DNA of 64,000 bases from Prunus persica (taxonomy: Eukaryota; Streptophyta; Magnoliopsida; Rosales; Rosaceae), in assembly GCF_000346465.2 (NCBI RefSeq), contig NC_034011.1, positions 8,514,040 to 8,578,039 of the forward strand. Reading direction: 5' to 3'. The notes beneath the pieces were generated by a model. That model was given only the letters and a program-made list of their open reading frames with translations, was not told the DNA's origin and did not search any database. Both the position numbers and the translations under genes were made by a program. Below are positions 10,733 to 21,339 of the stretch, piece by piece (position 1 is the first letter of the stretch; every line of letters starts with the position of its first letter).

Positions 10733-12010
10733 TTGCATTTTTACTGTATTTCTAGGAAAATAGAAGATGCACATAAGTTGTTTGATGAGTTTCCTCAAGG
10801 AAATGACTTGATTTCATGGAATACTTTGATGGGTTATCTTCATGTGTCTCAGCCTCAAGTGATTGTAGATTTGTTTAAGAAAATGTGTAGGAGCTGTTTT
10901 GAAGCTAGTGTTACCACCGTTTTGAACCTTTTGTCTGCCATTGGTGATTTAGGAAGTTACCTTGGAGGAGAGTCTCTTCAAGGGTACTGCATCAACATTG
11001 GCTTTTGTTTGTATTTACAAGTGCTTTCTGCTTTGATTGATATGTATGCAAAGAATGGGCAAACTGATTTTGGACGTCGGATTTTTGATGGAGTTGCTGT
11101 GAAGGATGTTGTATTATGGAATTGTTTGGTAGATAGGTACGCAAAATGTGGCCTGGTACAAGAAGCAGTAGCTTTGTCGCGGTTGATGAGACTTGAAAGA
11201 ATGAAACCCAATTCATCTACTTTGGCAGGACTGCTTTCGGCTTGTGCTGCTTCTGGGTCTCCAAGTGTAGGGAGTTGCATTAAGGATTATGTGGAAGAGG
11301 AGAACTTGGTTATGGATGCGGTTCTTGGTACAGCTCTGGTTGACATGTATGCTAAATGTGTGTTTTTGGAGAAGGCACTTAACATCTTTGAAAGCATGGA
11401 AAAGTAAAGATGTGAAATCATGGACAGCCATGATTTCGGGTTACGGTGTTCACGGGCAGGCAGACAATGCCATAAGGCTGTTCTATACAATGGAGGAGGA
11501 GGGTTGCCAACCTAATGAAGTCACTTTCTTGGCAGTGTTAAGTGCTTGCAGCCATGGAGGGCTGGTGACAGAGGGAGTTAGATGTTTTGAGATAATGGTT
11601 TGCAAGTACGGCTTTGTGCCAAAAGTTGAACACCACGGTTGTATGGTAGATCTTTTGGGTTGTGCAGGGTTGCTGGAGGGAGCACTTACACTAATTGATT
11701 GAAAGCTTGCCCATCAAGAGTGACGTTACGGCATGGCTGCATTGCTTTCAGCTTGCAGGGTTTATGGGTACGTTGCTCTTGGGGAAACTGTAAAGCGTAT
11801 TAATAAATCTTAATGATTATCATCCCACCAATTCAATGCTACTATCAAGTGCTTATGCGATTGCTGGAAGGTTGCCAGATCATACGAGAAGAACACAGGA
11901 AAGGGAGGATGAAAAGATAGTGAGAGGAGAGAAATTCAGGCCAGTTGGAAAAGAAGAAAACCTGATAAAGGAAGCTGGACGTAGCACAATTGAGATGGAT
12001 AGTCAAGGTT
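10733..12010 (+). pseudogene. Pentatricopeptide repeat (PLS/E-type) pseudogene
   Basis: The region encodes tandem 35-residue PPR units. Recognisable blocks include 'IEDAHKLFDEFPQGNDLISW', 'ALIDMYAKNGQTDFGRRIF', 'DVVLWNCLVDRYAKCGLVQE', 'ALVDMYAKCVFLEKALNIF' and 'SWTAMISGYGVHGQADNAIR', followed by an E-domain-like end ('EAGRSTIEMDSQG' near 11965-12010). PLS-class PPR proteins bind organellar RNA for editing or processing. The frame breaks twice, near 11400 (the second part continues in another frame from about 11405) and near 11700, where a stop and shift follow 'LTLID'. The N-terminal repeats and start codon are missing. It starts about 305 bp after the GCD1-like stop on the same strand. Confidence 0.85.
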
Positions 12011-12475
12011 GAAAAAATTAAAGTCATCAAATGACCTGGAATATATTTTTGTATTGTTTTTCGTTTGTTCGAGACCTGTGTTAATGACTTGATGTAACAT
12101 AACTTAAAACAAAAAAAGGGATTTGAAATTGAGGGGCCTATTTCGTATTTGATTTGAGTCCAATTTTATAAATTCAAAATAGATTTTAAGTCTAAAAGCT
12201 GAAAAGCTCCTTTAGTAGGCTCATTTTTAAATACCCAAACTCAATACAAACTAAAAAAGACCTGTATTATTGAAAACAAAACAAATGCGTTTTTCTTGAA
12301 TTTTTTTTTCTGACGTCATTTGCTTTGCTGGTTCGCTCGAGCTCACTCTGGTTCTCACTCAAGCTTCCATGGGAGAAGCTCGAAGCTCTCTTGCTCCCTC
12401 TCTCTTCGCCCCTCTCTCTGTCTACCTCTCTCCTCCTCTCTTTCATCAGTTCAAACCCTAGAATTGGGGGATTTC
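12011..12475. other. Leader-like pyrimidine-rich region, no ORF assigned
   Basis: After the PPR remnant the sequence turns CT-rich (12350-12470) and ends in an 'AAACCCTAG' context typical of plant 5' leaders. It is interrupted at 12475 by the solo LTR. Joined across the LTR it continues to a possible splice donor at about 13068 (AAAG|GTTAG). No convincing coding exon was recognised downstream. Confidence 0.3.
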
Positions 12476-13051
12476 TGTTTGTACTATACCTGACCCGCCA
12501 CTCACGTCACGACATGTGGAAAGAGTACGGCACTAAGGAAGACCCTATGGCCCACAAGCAAACCAAGTGGTATGGATAGGTAGGTACCTTCAGTACCCAC
12601 GACCAATTGAGCGCCCAACATAGCCCAGCGACAGGCTGGCGAGGTCAGTCATGCAAACGGCTGGCACTCCCGATTGTTCGTCGAACATGAGTTTGTCACG
12701 CCTTGCTGATTCTATGTCTTGAAGGGCATTTTGCGAGACAACCTCGAACTTCCCACTAGGATATTTGCTGAGACCCTTGTCGACCTTAGAAGGCACTCCC
12801 ACGAGTCCCACATCAAAAGTAAATACCAAGAGAATACCCAACGCTCTCTATAAATAGGGCCCCTTGCCCTAGACACAAGGGTAAGACTCTCAGCTTGACT
12901 CCTATATTCATGCATTGTCAACAGATTGCTCTCCTCTTAAAACTAACTTTAGCATCGGAGGGTCTTCGGCCGATACCACACCGGTGCCACGCCACCTTTA
13001 AGTTGCTCTTATCTCTATCTGTTTAGTTTTAGTTTAGTTTTAGCGCCAACA
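12476..13051 (+). mobile_element. Ty3/gypsy solo LTR
   Basis: The LTR runs from TGTTTGTACTATACC to GCGCCAACA with TG...CA ends. It is flanked by ATTTC on both sides (12471-12475, 13052-13056), a 5-bp target duplication. It contains a TATA box in CTCTATAAATAGGG (about 12847-12860) and the block 'AACTTTAGCATCGGAGG'. That block and both ends recur in the LTR at 45433-46123, which is followed by a TGGCGCCG-type primer site, so the family is gypsy. With a single LTR and an intact duplication, it arose by LTR-LTR recombination. It splits a leader-like sequence. Confidence 0.88.
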
Positions 13052-13056
13052 ATTTC

Positions 13057-16043
13057 CAATATTAAAGGTTAGTTTGCTTTTTCTATTCGTTTTGTCTTTT
13101 GATTTCTCGAATCTTTTTGGATAACTGGATTTTGTTTGTTGGTAATGTGAGTTTCTGTTTAAATTTGATAATGGGTTTTTTTTTGTCTGGTAGGTTGAGA
13201 GGTACAAAAACAAAGAAATCTCTGGAGTTGAAGCTGAAAGGAGAGATTCTAGTGAATCCAAAGATCTCGGCCATGGGGATATTATTTTGTGTTTGTGGTG
13301 GAGATATTATTGGGTTAACTACGTTCCTTTTTATTCGGATTTTGAATTTTTTTTTGCTATGTCTGCGAATTTGGAAATTAGGGATTTGTGTGTGTGAATT
13401 TGTGGAAATTTTCCCTGTAATGACGTGTTATCGATCTTTGAGTTTTAGGGTATGTGCTGCTTATATATCCAACTAGTTATCCTGTACATTGGTTCGGATT
13501 AATATGCATCTGGGTTTGTGAGATTTAATTTGGGATTATGCTTGATACATACGCTATTTAGGCATTGATAGTGAACAACAACAGTCTGGGACTAATCCCT
13601 TTTCTGTTATAAATGTTGGTGTAGATGATTAGAAGTTAAGGTGCCATAGATTAAGGGTAAGCAAGCACAATCAATTTGAGACTGCTACAAGTTACAACTT
13701 ACCAGCAGGCTTTTCTTTATTATGTCTGCATAATAACATTCTATGCCTGGGTCTTGGCTGTGTTAACTCACTCTCTGGGTCTTTGCTTACATCTTAGCCT
13801 CTCAACTTGAGAATTATGTTGGTCTTATTTCAATCTTTAAGCTGTATGTACTAATGGGGAGGATACTTCAGTACATTACTCAACCACATAAGAGTTGCAA
13901 TTGTAGAGCAAAAAGAAGTCAGCTTGGTTTGAAGCCAACTCGAACTTATCATAGGGAAGGGTTAAGTTATGGAGTGACGAAATATCATCGTTACGAGCAG
14001 TGCTATCTAAGAAGCCTGAAAGCAGAGAATTTGAGACAAGAAGAGACTTGCTTTGGTAATTGATGTTGTGAAGTTCACAGTTGACAGTTCTTGAGTATTA
14101 GAATGCTGTCTTTATAATCTGCCTCACTTCTTAGACTCTTGAATTTAACAATGCTGCTCTTTGAGTTACCAAACATGACAAATTGTATTGGTGGCATTCA
14201 CAAAGTTTCAAATTTGATTGCATCATAATATCTCTGTTTTTAGTTCTTATATTAGGTAGGAGGAGAGAGAGTAATTCTCTTGTTACATCTTGTTTGAATA
14301 GTTTGCAGGATGTGCTGTAATTTTGTGTTTCTCTAAGTGCCTGGTTCTTACTGTCCAACTAAATGAACATCTGCAGATGTTGCCTAACTGAAGCATTTTA
14401 GAATATGTTTTGGTAACTCAGGAGGTGTTCAATACAATTTGTCAGGTGATCCCCAAATTTGATATTTTCTGTAACAATGAATTGTAAGCTCTGTGCTAAC
14501 ACTGAGTATTAGAATGCTGTCTTTAATATGTATTATTTAAGACTTGAAGACTAATTGTTCTTGTCGATCATATATGTATGGTATTAAAATATGGATGTTA
14601 AAATAGTGTGTTTAATATAATTTTGATCATGTTTATCAAAATATCTTAATTATAAAAAATGAAGGAAAAAAAATTGTTTTCAAGAATTCAACCAAACAAG
14701 TCTTCAAATTTTAAATATTCAAAAGTAGTTTTAAAGTTGCATACCAAACAACTTTTGAATATTAAAAAATGGATTTCAGAACTCCTTCTTTTAAAGAAAA
14801 ATAACAGTTTTTGAGTTCCATTCTTGGATAGAATTCCAAACAGGCCCTGATATTTTGGTACAAAATTTGAATCATAGTTTCATGGACTAAAATCCTATCC
14901 GTTGTTTGGTGAGCCTAAATGCACTCTTGGACTGGTTGGGCTTGATATTTCGCTTGGGATACCAATCCAGCAAATGGTGGTATTATAAACCCAAGAAAAA
15001 CCATGGGTTTCGAAGCCTCCGCCTACCCCGTTCGCTGCTTAAAACAACGTTTGCTCTTCTCTTCTTCCCATAGCTCTTTTTCTTCTTTTCATTCTCCTCT
15101 GTGACTTCATCACTGCCGTTTTGAACGTAGATTTCTTTCCTCTGTAAATCATTTTTTTTTTTTCCTATGGAGGTGTGATTCTCTCTTCTATCATTTCTTC
15201 TCTTACAGTCGGGAATAGCAGCAAAAACACACAAAAAAGGCCTTCAAAAGAAAATACATGAAGAAAAAAAGAAGAGCATTAACTGCAGAATATCTAGATT
15301 CCTGAGAACGTCTTTCATCTTATGGATTTATCTTTTTCAAATTTTTGGAAAATAATCCCCTAGAGTTTTTGACATTCTAATACCTCAGTCTACCTGCAAA
15401 TGCTGACTCCAAATCCTTTGATCGAACCCCGGCGAATGATTTAGGGGTAAAAAAATTTACACATTCCAGTGGAGAGGAAGAGGATAATGGGATGTTTGCT
15501 ACTGGAGAGCTGACAGCATATTATTACTCTGCACTTTTTATACTGTGCCGCTCACATAACTTCAGCCCACCATCTCTCTACTGCTTCTGAAACAATGGGA
15601 AATTTCATTATCTGGAATTTCCATTGCTTCTTGGTTCAATCTGAGCAAGTCACCATGCTTACACCTCAGACTTGGAATTTTTATTTTATTAAAGTTCAAT
15701 TAGTTTACAACTTACCTGTGCAGAATGCAGATAAGGAAAATAAACTTTTTAATTCAACTTTTAGAAAGAAAACAGAAACCTCAAATACATTTGATTGGGG
15801 ATTTCAAAGCAATGTTCCTAAGAACACTCAAATTTAGGGATGGGAGGCAAGCATCCTAAGCTTCTCCCTATGATACAATCAACTTGCTGATGAAAAATAA
15901 CTAGGAAGCAAATCTACTAGCAAAAGCATACATGCATATGGACTTTTTCATGATTCTGTAAATAAAGTTTAAGCCTTGTTATAAGCAACACAAGGTACCA
16001 TAACAGGTAACAATGGTGAAGCCTCTCAGTGCCTCCTTATCAT
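13057..16043. other. Intergenic or intronic region, no gene assigned
   Basis: No gene could be assigned. Possible exon-like pieces are 13195-13290 (open, after a TGGTAG acceptor-like site), 13854-14063 (69-codon ORF with no recognised domain) and about 15380-15590 (open frame with an acidic 'SSGEEEDNGMFATGELTA' segment). None has a supporting partner exon. 14550-14870 is AT-rich and MITE-like. A gene split by large introns remains possible; transcript data would decide. Confidence 0.3.
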
Positions 16044-17501
16044 TTAATCTCTCACGCAACTACCATCATGAACAGAATTCCATTCTCCTCCACATCCATA
16101 GCAGAACTGGAATTGGCACCTGCAAACACAATATACAGCAGATAAAACTTCCACTAAGTAAAAGCATTAAACCTGCATTAACCATAATCTAATTTGTTTC
16201 ATCATCAGCCAAAACTTAGGTGCACCCAAGGTTTTATTGGGCATAATAACCATCTAAAACCCATTATGGATAACATGATACATAAGCCTTGATGGTGATG
16301 CTGAAGACGAAGACGACGGGCGTACATTATGGAAGTAACAATGGGAGATTTTTCATCTTTTCATAAGATGATTTTTTGACTAATACCATGTGTTAAGAAC
16401 TTAAGATTAGATTTTTATCTTGGTCATTTGATTAGATACATTACTATGATTAAACACATATATATTGTACCTATGAATGCATAAAGTACTAACTTGAATA
16501 ATATACCTAAAGAAAACCAAAATTAAAATCTAATCCAACTTCTGGGTTTGATCAAAAAATCATTTTATTCAAAGATAAGAATCTAATATTCTAAAGCAAA
16601 TCAATCATATGCATATACCAAAAGAAACTGACCTGCAAGAAATGTGCAAACAACCTTGAGTCTTCTCCACATAAAATTTGCACTTAGGGCACCTCCTCCA
16701 CTTCTTCAGCTTTGCAAGCTCCTTCACCATAAGATCAGCCCTCCCTCTCTCATCCTCATTAAGCCTCTGAAACTCCTCACAATCAACCCCTGGGTGCCAT
16801 GGCACTTGGCATCTTGCACAGAACAATCTATGGCAAGCAGGGCACTCTGACTCTCTTATGCCTTCACCTTCATCATCAATCATCAAAACTAGTGAGCAAT
16901 CACTAAAAGGGCAGTAAAGTCTTTGTGCCCCAAGAACCAAAGCCTCACAGAGGGCATCATTCCACCTCTCAAGAACCTCTCTGGGAAGCATTGGCCTGCA
17001 AGCATCAAGCTCAATCACAGCCTTGCAGCCCAAGCCAGGGCAAACAACAATGTGAATGTTGTCTTGGATTTTTGAGGCAGCATGTTTGGCTATGCAGTCA
17101 GAGCAAAAGGAGTGACCACAGCTCTCAGTTCTGAACATCTGGGCAGCCTCCTTCATTTCAACACAAATCCCACAGAAGATATGTGGCTGAATTGGGTTTA
17201 GGGTTTCATGAATTGGGGTGGATTGGGTTGCTTGGGAAGCTTGGATTATTGTTGTTGATGATGAGGAGGAGGAGGAGGAGGCGGCGGCGGTGGCAGAGGA
17301 GGAAGACGACCCAACATTGAGTGTCATTTGGGAAGCGATCGAAGAAGACATTAGAGCCTCCTGGAACTGCAACTCTTCTGCATATTTGGAATCTGAGACT
17401 GGGTCATTTTCGTCTTCATGATCACTCTGATCAAATAGTGCTGAGAAGTAGAAATCGTCAACATTGAGATGAAGATTACCAGAGGCTAATTCTTGTGCCA
17501 T
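16044..17501 (-). CDS. RBR (RING1-IBR-RING2) E3 ubiquitin ligase, RSL1-like
   Basis: Minus-strand exons 17501-16633 and 16119-16044 join (donor GTCAGT, acceptor TTGCAG) to about 314 residues. The start is the ATG of MAQELAS; a further upstream frame extension lacks an ATG. A Ser/Ala-rich N-terminal linker (residues ~62-90) precedes RING1 (CGIC ... CGHSFCSDC ... CPGLGC, ~110-160), the IBR zinc-binding block (YCPFSDC ... CPAC ... FCARC, ~197-241) and RING2/Rcat (CPKC ... GCLHISC ... FCYGCGGEW). In RBR ligases ubiquitin passes through a RING2 cysteine, here probably Cys284 in 'QGCLHISC', which is present. The 514-bp intron splits RING2. All zinc ligands appear intact, so the protein should be active. 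Naming as RSL1-like is by overall resemblance. The nearest other gene is over 2 kb away. Confidence 0.9.
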
Positions 17502-18088
17502 AATATGATTCAAAACCCTGGCTGCTCACTTCTAATCTCAAAAACTGTCAGGGCAGTTTTGATGAAAATCAATTATAATAGGCAGTGGGATTGCTTTTAC
17601 AGCAAAACTTGCCTAAGAAGGTCATCTCCAATTGGATGTTCTCTTTACTCTCAGTGCTCATCCTCCCTTCCTTGAGGGGTTGTTTGCTTTTTGGAACAGT
17701 GATTCGACTTTGACTTGCTTTGATTTATCTCCAAATATTTTAAATTTGGGTTAAATATTTTTTTAGTCACTGAAAAAAAAACATTAGTCAAATTAGTGAC
17801 TGTGTTTCTTAAAGTTTACAATTTTAATTTTTTTTAGGAGCTTACCTTTAGTCAAACCAAACCAAACCAAGATTGTTAGGAAAATCTTGGGTTGAAGGAA
17901 CATTGTGAGGTATAATGGTATGTTTACTAATCCATAATTGGATTATGAGTAATTGGAATTGAGAATGAATTGAACTGAGGAGAAGATGAATTGAGGAGAA
18001 TAATATTTCGGATTCCTATTGAAGTTGTTTACTAAATTATATGGATTGAGGGGGAGTTAGATTCTGAATTCCTATTGAAATTGTTTAA

Positions 18089-18367
18089 GCTCGTTTGGGA
18101 CTGCTTCTCTAGGAAGCACTTCTACTTATAAGCGCTTCTACCAAAAGCGCTTTTATTATAAAGACGTTGAAATTTTCTTAAGAAACCGAAGTGCTTCTTG
18201 GAAAAGCACTTGGGAGTGCTTCCTGAAAAAGCACATGACAGGTGCTTCTCCAGAAAGAGCTTCTATGGCCCAAAAGCACTTTTAAATTTTTCTACCAAAC
18301 GCTGTCAGAAGCTCTTTTGATTGTCGAAAAACGCTTTTAACTGTTCCAGAAGCACTCTCAAACGAGC
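18089..18367. mobile_element. Foldback-type MITE (GCTCGTTTGGGA ends)
   Basis: The ends are GCTCGTTTGGGACTGCTTCT and its near-complement AGAAGCACTCTCAAACGAGC. The body is filled with AGAAGC / GCTTCT palindromic units, so the whole 279 bp can fold on itself. hAT affiliation is plausible but no clear 8-bp target duplication was found. Confidence 0.65.
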
Positions 18368-18829
18368 CACCCACATACACTAGAAACTTCTTCAAAATCA
18401 AAAGTGAAAACCTTTGATTGAAAATTTGTAAATTATATATAAACTAAATTTGGATAACTTCAGTGTTATAAAACTGGATAACTTCACTTCCTAAATGTGA
18501 AACCGTAAACGAAAACCTACTGATCAAATGAAACATGAGTTTCAGCAACAATGGCAATTCCTATCACCACACCCACCAACACATTGAACAACAACAAAAT
18601 AACACTTACACCTCTAAAACCCCACCTTCCCCATTAAAACCCCAGAACAACGAAGACGTTTTTCTAATAACAAAGTGACTTTAACAGATGGGTTTTATAC
18701 TTTAAAGCGAAGATAAATAAAAAGTAAGTAAATAGATAAAAACTTGAAGAAAAAAAAAAGAACTGATACATTTTTCTTTATTGGGACTAAGAAAGAGGAG
18801 CAGAGTCTTCTAGTCAGTTTAAAGGGGGT

Positions 18830-19206
18830 GTATCCAATTCATACTTATTAAGATTTTTTTTAAGTGAGTGACTTTCATAGAGATGACAAATTCTTAAATA
18901 CTTTCATAGAGTTGATAAAAGTCACTAGTAAATTGGCAAGACTTTTGCTCTTAATAATTAGCCTTAAAAGTATGGAAAAGTCATTCATTTAAAAAGCCTT
19001 TTAAAAGTCATTAACTTTTTGAATACCACCAAACTTTTAAATACTTTTTAAAAGTCATAACTGAATACCACCAAACTTTTAAATACTTTTTAAAAGTCAC
19101 AATTGAATACCACTAGACTTTTAAATACTCTTTAAAAGTCTTAATTGAATACCTCCAGACTTTTAAACTCTATGAAAGTCATTAAAAGTTTGAATTAGAT
19201 ACACCA
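18830..19206. mobile_element. MITE with internal 42-bp tandem repeats
   Basis: The ends GGTGTATCCAATTCATACT and AGTTTGAATTAGATACACC are imperfect inverted repeats. Inside, a 42-bp unit starting TGAATACCACCAAACTTTTA begins at 19020, 19062, 19104 and 19146 with exact periodicity and a few substitutions. The element is non-coding. Tourist/PIF affiliation is suggested by the GGTGTATYCAATT end but no target duplication was established. Confidence 0.65.
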
Positions 19207-19541
19207 AACTCAAATAAAAATGTCCGCCTTTTGTACTTATCTCTTTTCCTCTAATGAATAAAATCATACCGCCTTCTCTGAAAAAAAAAAAAAAATCGAA
19301 TAAAAATGAAAGTAAAAATGTTGCAAGTAAACTGTAAACAAAAACAAGAGACACCACTTATCCAACAATGTAATGGGTAACAATTTCTCTCTCATTAGCT
19401 GTCCACATAGTACAGAGAATACAAAAGGTGTTGAGTTTCAACTTGATAAACATTGAAACTGAGGTTTGCCCTCTAATGAATAAACACTAAAAATATATAA
19501 GAAAAACAAGATTTCTTGAATTCTGATTATTCTGAAGCCAA

Positions 19542-19754
19542 CTAGTAATTAGTCTGAGGTAGCTGCAATGAAGAAGGCTGCTGCTGCTGCTGTGGGTCTT
19601 GAGGAGAGGCCAAGTCACTATAACAAAATTGGATATAATCTTTCATCAAACCAACATCGTTATGATCTTCCAATAGCCAACTCACATAATCATCAATGCT
19701 GCTCATGGTTGGTGAAGCAGCAGCAATATGAAGATAATCCAAAAAGAAACCATC
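19542..19754 (-). pseudogene. Possible lost C-terminus of the MADS-box gene
   Basis: Directly after the TAA of the MADS frame, the same frame continues without a stop for 70 codons. It has an acidic/hydrophobic stretch ('SSIDDYVSWLLEDHNDVG') and a poly-Gln run before its own stop. Composition matches the Gln-rich end of the preceding frame. It is read as a former tail cut off by a one-codon nonsense change; a chance open frame is the alternative. Confidence 0.45.
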
Positions 19755-20315
19755 TTAATTTGTGGTGGAATAATCTTCTTGTTGGTGATGAGGAACTTGA
19801 TCAACAAGCAACATTGATTGTTGTTGATCGGGTGGATCTGGTAGCACACTAGTCCCCATGATATTCTCGTAGAATTCCATGAAACTGCAGGTACTAGTTG
19901 TTCTAGTTTTGGTACCACCACCATCCCTCATCATCACAACTCCAATTCTCTCATTCAAAGCCTCTAACATGGTTTCCAAGAAACTGTAATCAGTACCCTT
20001 TCTGGCCGAGAATGAACCCTTTTCAATTTTCTTTCCCAATTTCCCTAGATTCTTGTGTTTGAGAAGAATTGATTTCGCTTCTTGTTGGTTTTCCGGCCAA
20101 GTCTCGATTTCTCTGTTGGCCCCAACAGAGACCACGCAGACGGCAACGTCGCACAATGTCGAGAGTTCGCTGGCCTTTTTCTTCAGAGTGGACATTCTCC
20201 TGGCCAAGGCGGGTTTCAGAACAGAGCCACCATTGGCGTCGATTTTAAGAACCTGCGGCTTCATCTTCATCTTCATCTTCTTGGGTTTCTTGGAATTTAA
20301 TTGAGGAGGAGCCAT
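19755..20315 (-). CDS. Type I MADS-box-like transcription factor
   Basis: The ATG at 20315 (the upstream in-frame extension starts at TTG) gives 186 residues. A basic patch (KKPKKMKMKMK) precedes a divergent MADS domain at about residues 20-76, with 'LARRMSTLKKKASELSTLCD' and 'VAVCVVSVGANREIETWPE', the type I pattern seen in AGL80-like and related proteins that act in gametophyte and endosperm. There is no K domain and no intron, as usual for type I. The reading frame ends at TAA 19757-19755, yet the same frame then stays open for 70 more codons (19754-19542) with a Gln-rich, DNA-factor-like tail. The current stop may therefore be premature. A TATA box lies about 100 bp upstream. DNA-binding residues at the MADS N-terminus are atypical. 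Confidence 0.7.
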   Translation of the reverse strand: MAPPQLNSKKPKKMKMKMKPQVLKIDANGGSVLKPALARRMSTLKKKASELSTLCDVAVCVVSVGANREIETWPENQQEAKSILLKHKNLGKLGKKIEKGSFSARKGTDYSFLETMLEALNERIGVVMMRDGGGTKTRTTSTCSFMEFYENIMGTSVLPDPPDQQQSMLLVDQVPHHQQEDYSTTN

Positions 20316-20412
20316 TAATGAATTCAACTCTGGAAGAGATCAACAATGGAAATAATGGAATTGAAGAAACAAACAGCGAAGGAGTGAATAGCGAGAGAGG
20401 AGGGTAACAGGG

Positions 20413-20418
20413 TATATA
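20413..20418 (-). promoter_or_regulatory. TATA box of the MADS-box gene
   Basis: The minus strand reads TTTATATACC about 100 bp upstream of the MADS ATG, a suitable distance for a leader of roughly 65-70 nt. No other promoter element was assigned. Confidence 0.5.
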
Positions 20419-20767
20419 AAGGAATTCTAAGTTGACCGATAGTTGACTCAAGGTTAATTGGAGCCGAAGCAAACGGGAAAAACTAGCCGTTATATATGCT
20501 GATGGGTTAAATGGCAATCCTAGAAGGCATGATTTTATTGTCTTATTTGATTTTGTAATTGTAGTTCTTTTTCTTTTTGAAATGGGAAATAATTAATCTT
20601 TTTGTAGTTTGATGGAAGGCAACTCTAATCTCAAATTTTTTTTTTTTTGGGAGTCATAACGATATTTCTATTAAGAACCTAAACCCTAGAGTTTGTTACA
20701 ATTTTTTCATTAAAAAAAAAATGTTTGTTACAATTATTTGTGAGAACATCGTGAATAATTGTAACAA

Positions 20768-20951
20768 ATTAGGAGATTTATTTCCTAGTTTATCAAGACT
20801 ATATTTCTTTCCTTTTGTACATATATTGTGTAATTATGATTTTATCTTGTTTCCTAGTTTGACTCTACTAGGGTTACATCTTTGTATTATAAATACCTCA
20901 TTTTGGAGAATGAAATATAATATGAAAATATTATACCCATATTGTTTGACA
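20768..20951 (+). repeat. Copia 5' LTR (5' end missing)
   Basis: It matches 39098-39281 along its full length with no net indel and scattered substitutions. It contains the TATA-like 'TATAAATACCTC' and ends TTTGACA. The first about 21 bp present in the 3' LTR are replaced here by unrelated sequence that forms a 15-bp inverted repeat (20724-20738 with 20754-20768). Confidence 0.88.
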
Positions 20952-20963
20952 TGGTATCAAAGC
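20952..20963 (+). promoter_or_regulatory. Copia primer-binding site
   Basis: TGGTATCAAAGC directly follows the 5' LTR and matches initiator tRNA-Met complementarity (TGGTATCAGAGC) with one change. This is the normal copia primer. Confidence 0.82.
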
Positions 20964-21339
20964 CAACTTTTCTAGTGACCTGTGTGTTGTGCCCACCCAT
21001 GTTCTAGCCCCATATTTTTTTCTACCCGTGCCATGTGTGCCCTCCTGGGTTTGTGTGTTGTGTTGTAGTGTTTGTGCCTCTACTGTGTTTGTGTCATTTC
21101 TGTCTTCGTGCATCTGCCGTTTTTCTGCATTTGCTGTGTTATGATGTGTACTCTGCTGTGTTCGTGCATGTTTTCGTGCATTTGCCGTATTTGTGCATCT
21201 ACTGTGTTCCGTTGTATAATCTACCGTGATCTATTAAGTTTTTGTTGCAATCATGGGTGATAACTCCATTATTGGTGTTGTTGTTGCTGCTTCTGCAAAT
21301 TTGTGTGTTTCTAACTCTATTCCAAGTACTGGCTCTAAT

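Larger units (their letters stand above)
17502..19541. other. Intergenic DNA with MITEs
   Basis: No gene is seen. The stretch contains the MITEs listed at 18089-18367 and 18830-19206 plus AT-rich, loosely repetitive DNA (for example 17920-18080 with 'ggattcctattgaa' units). Confidence 0.5.
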
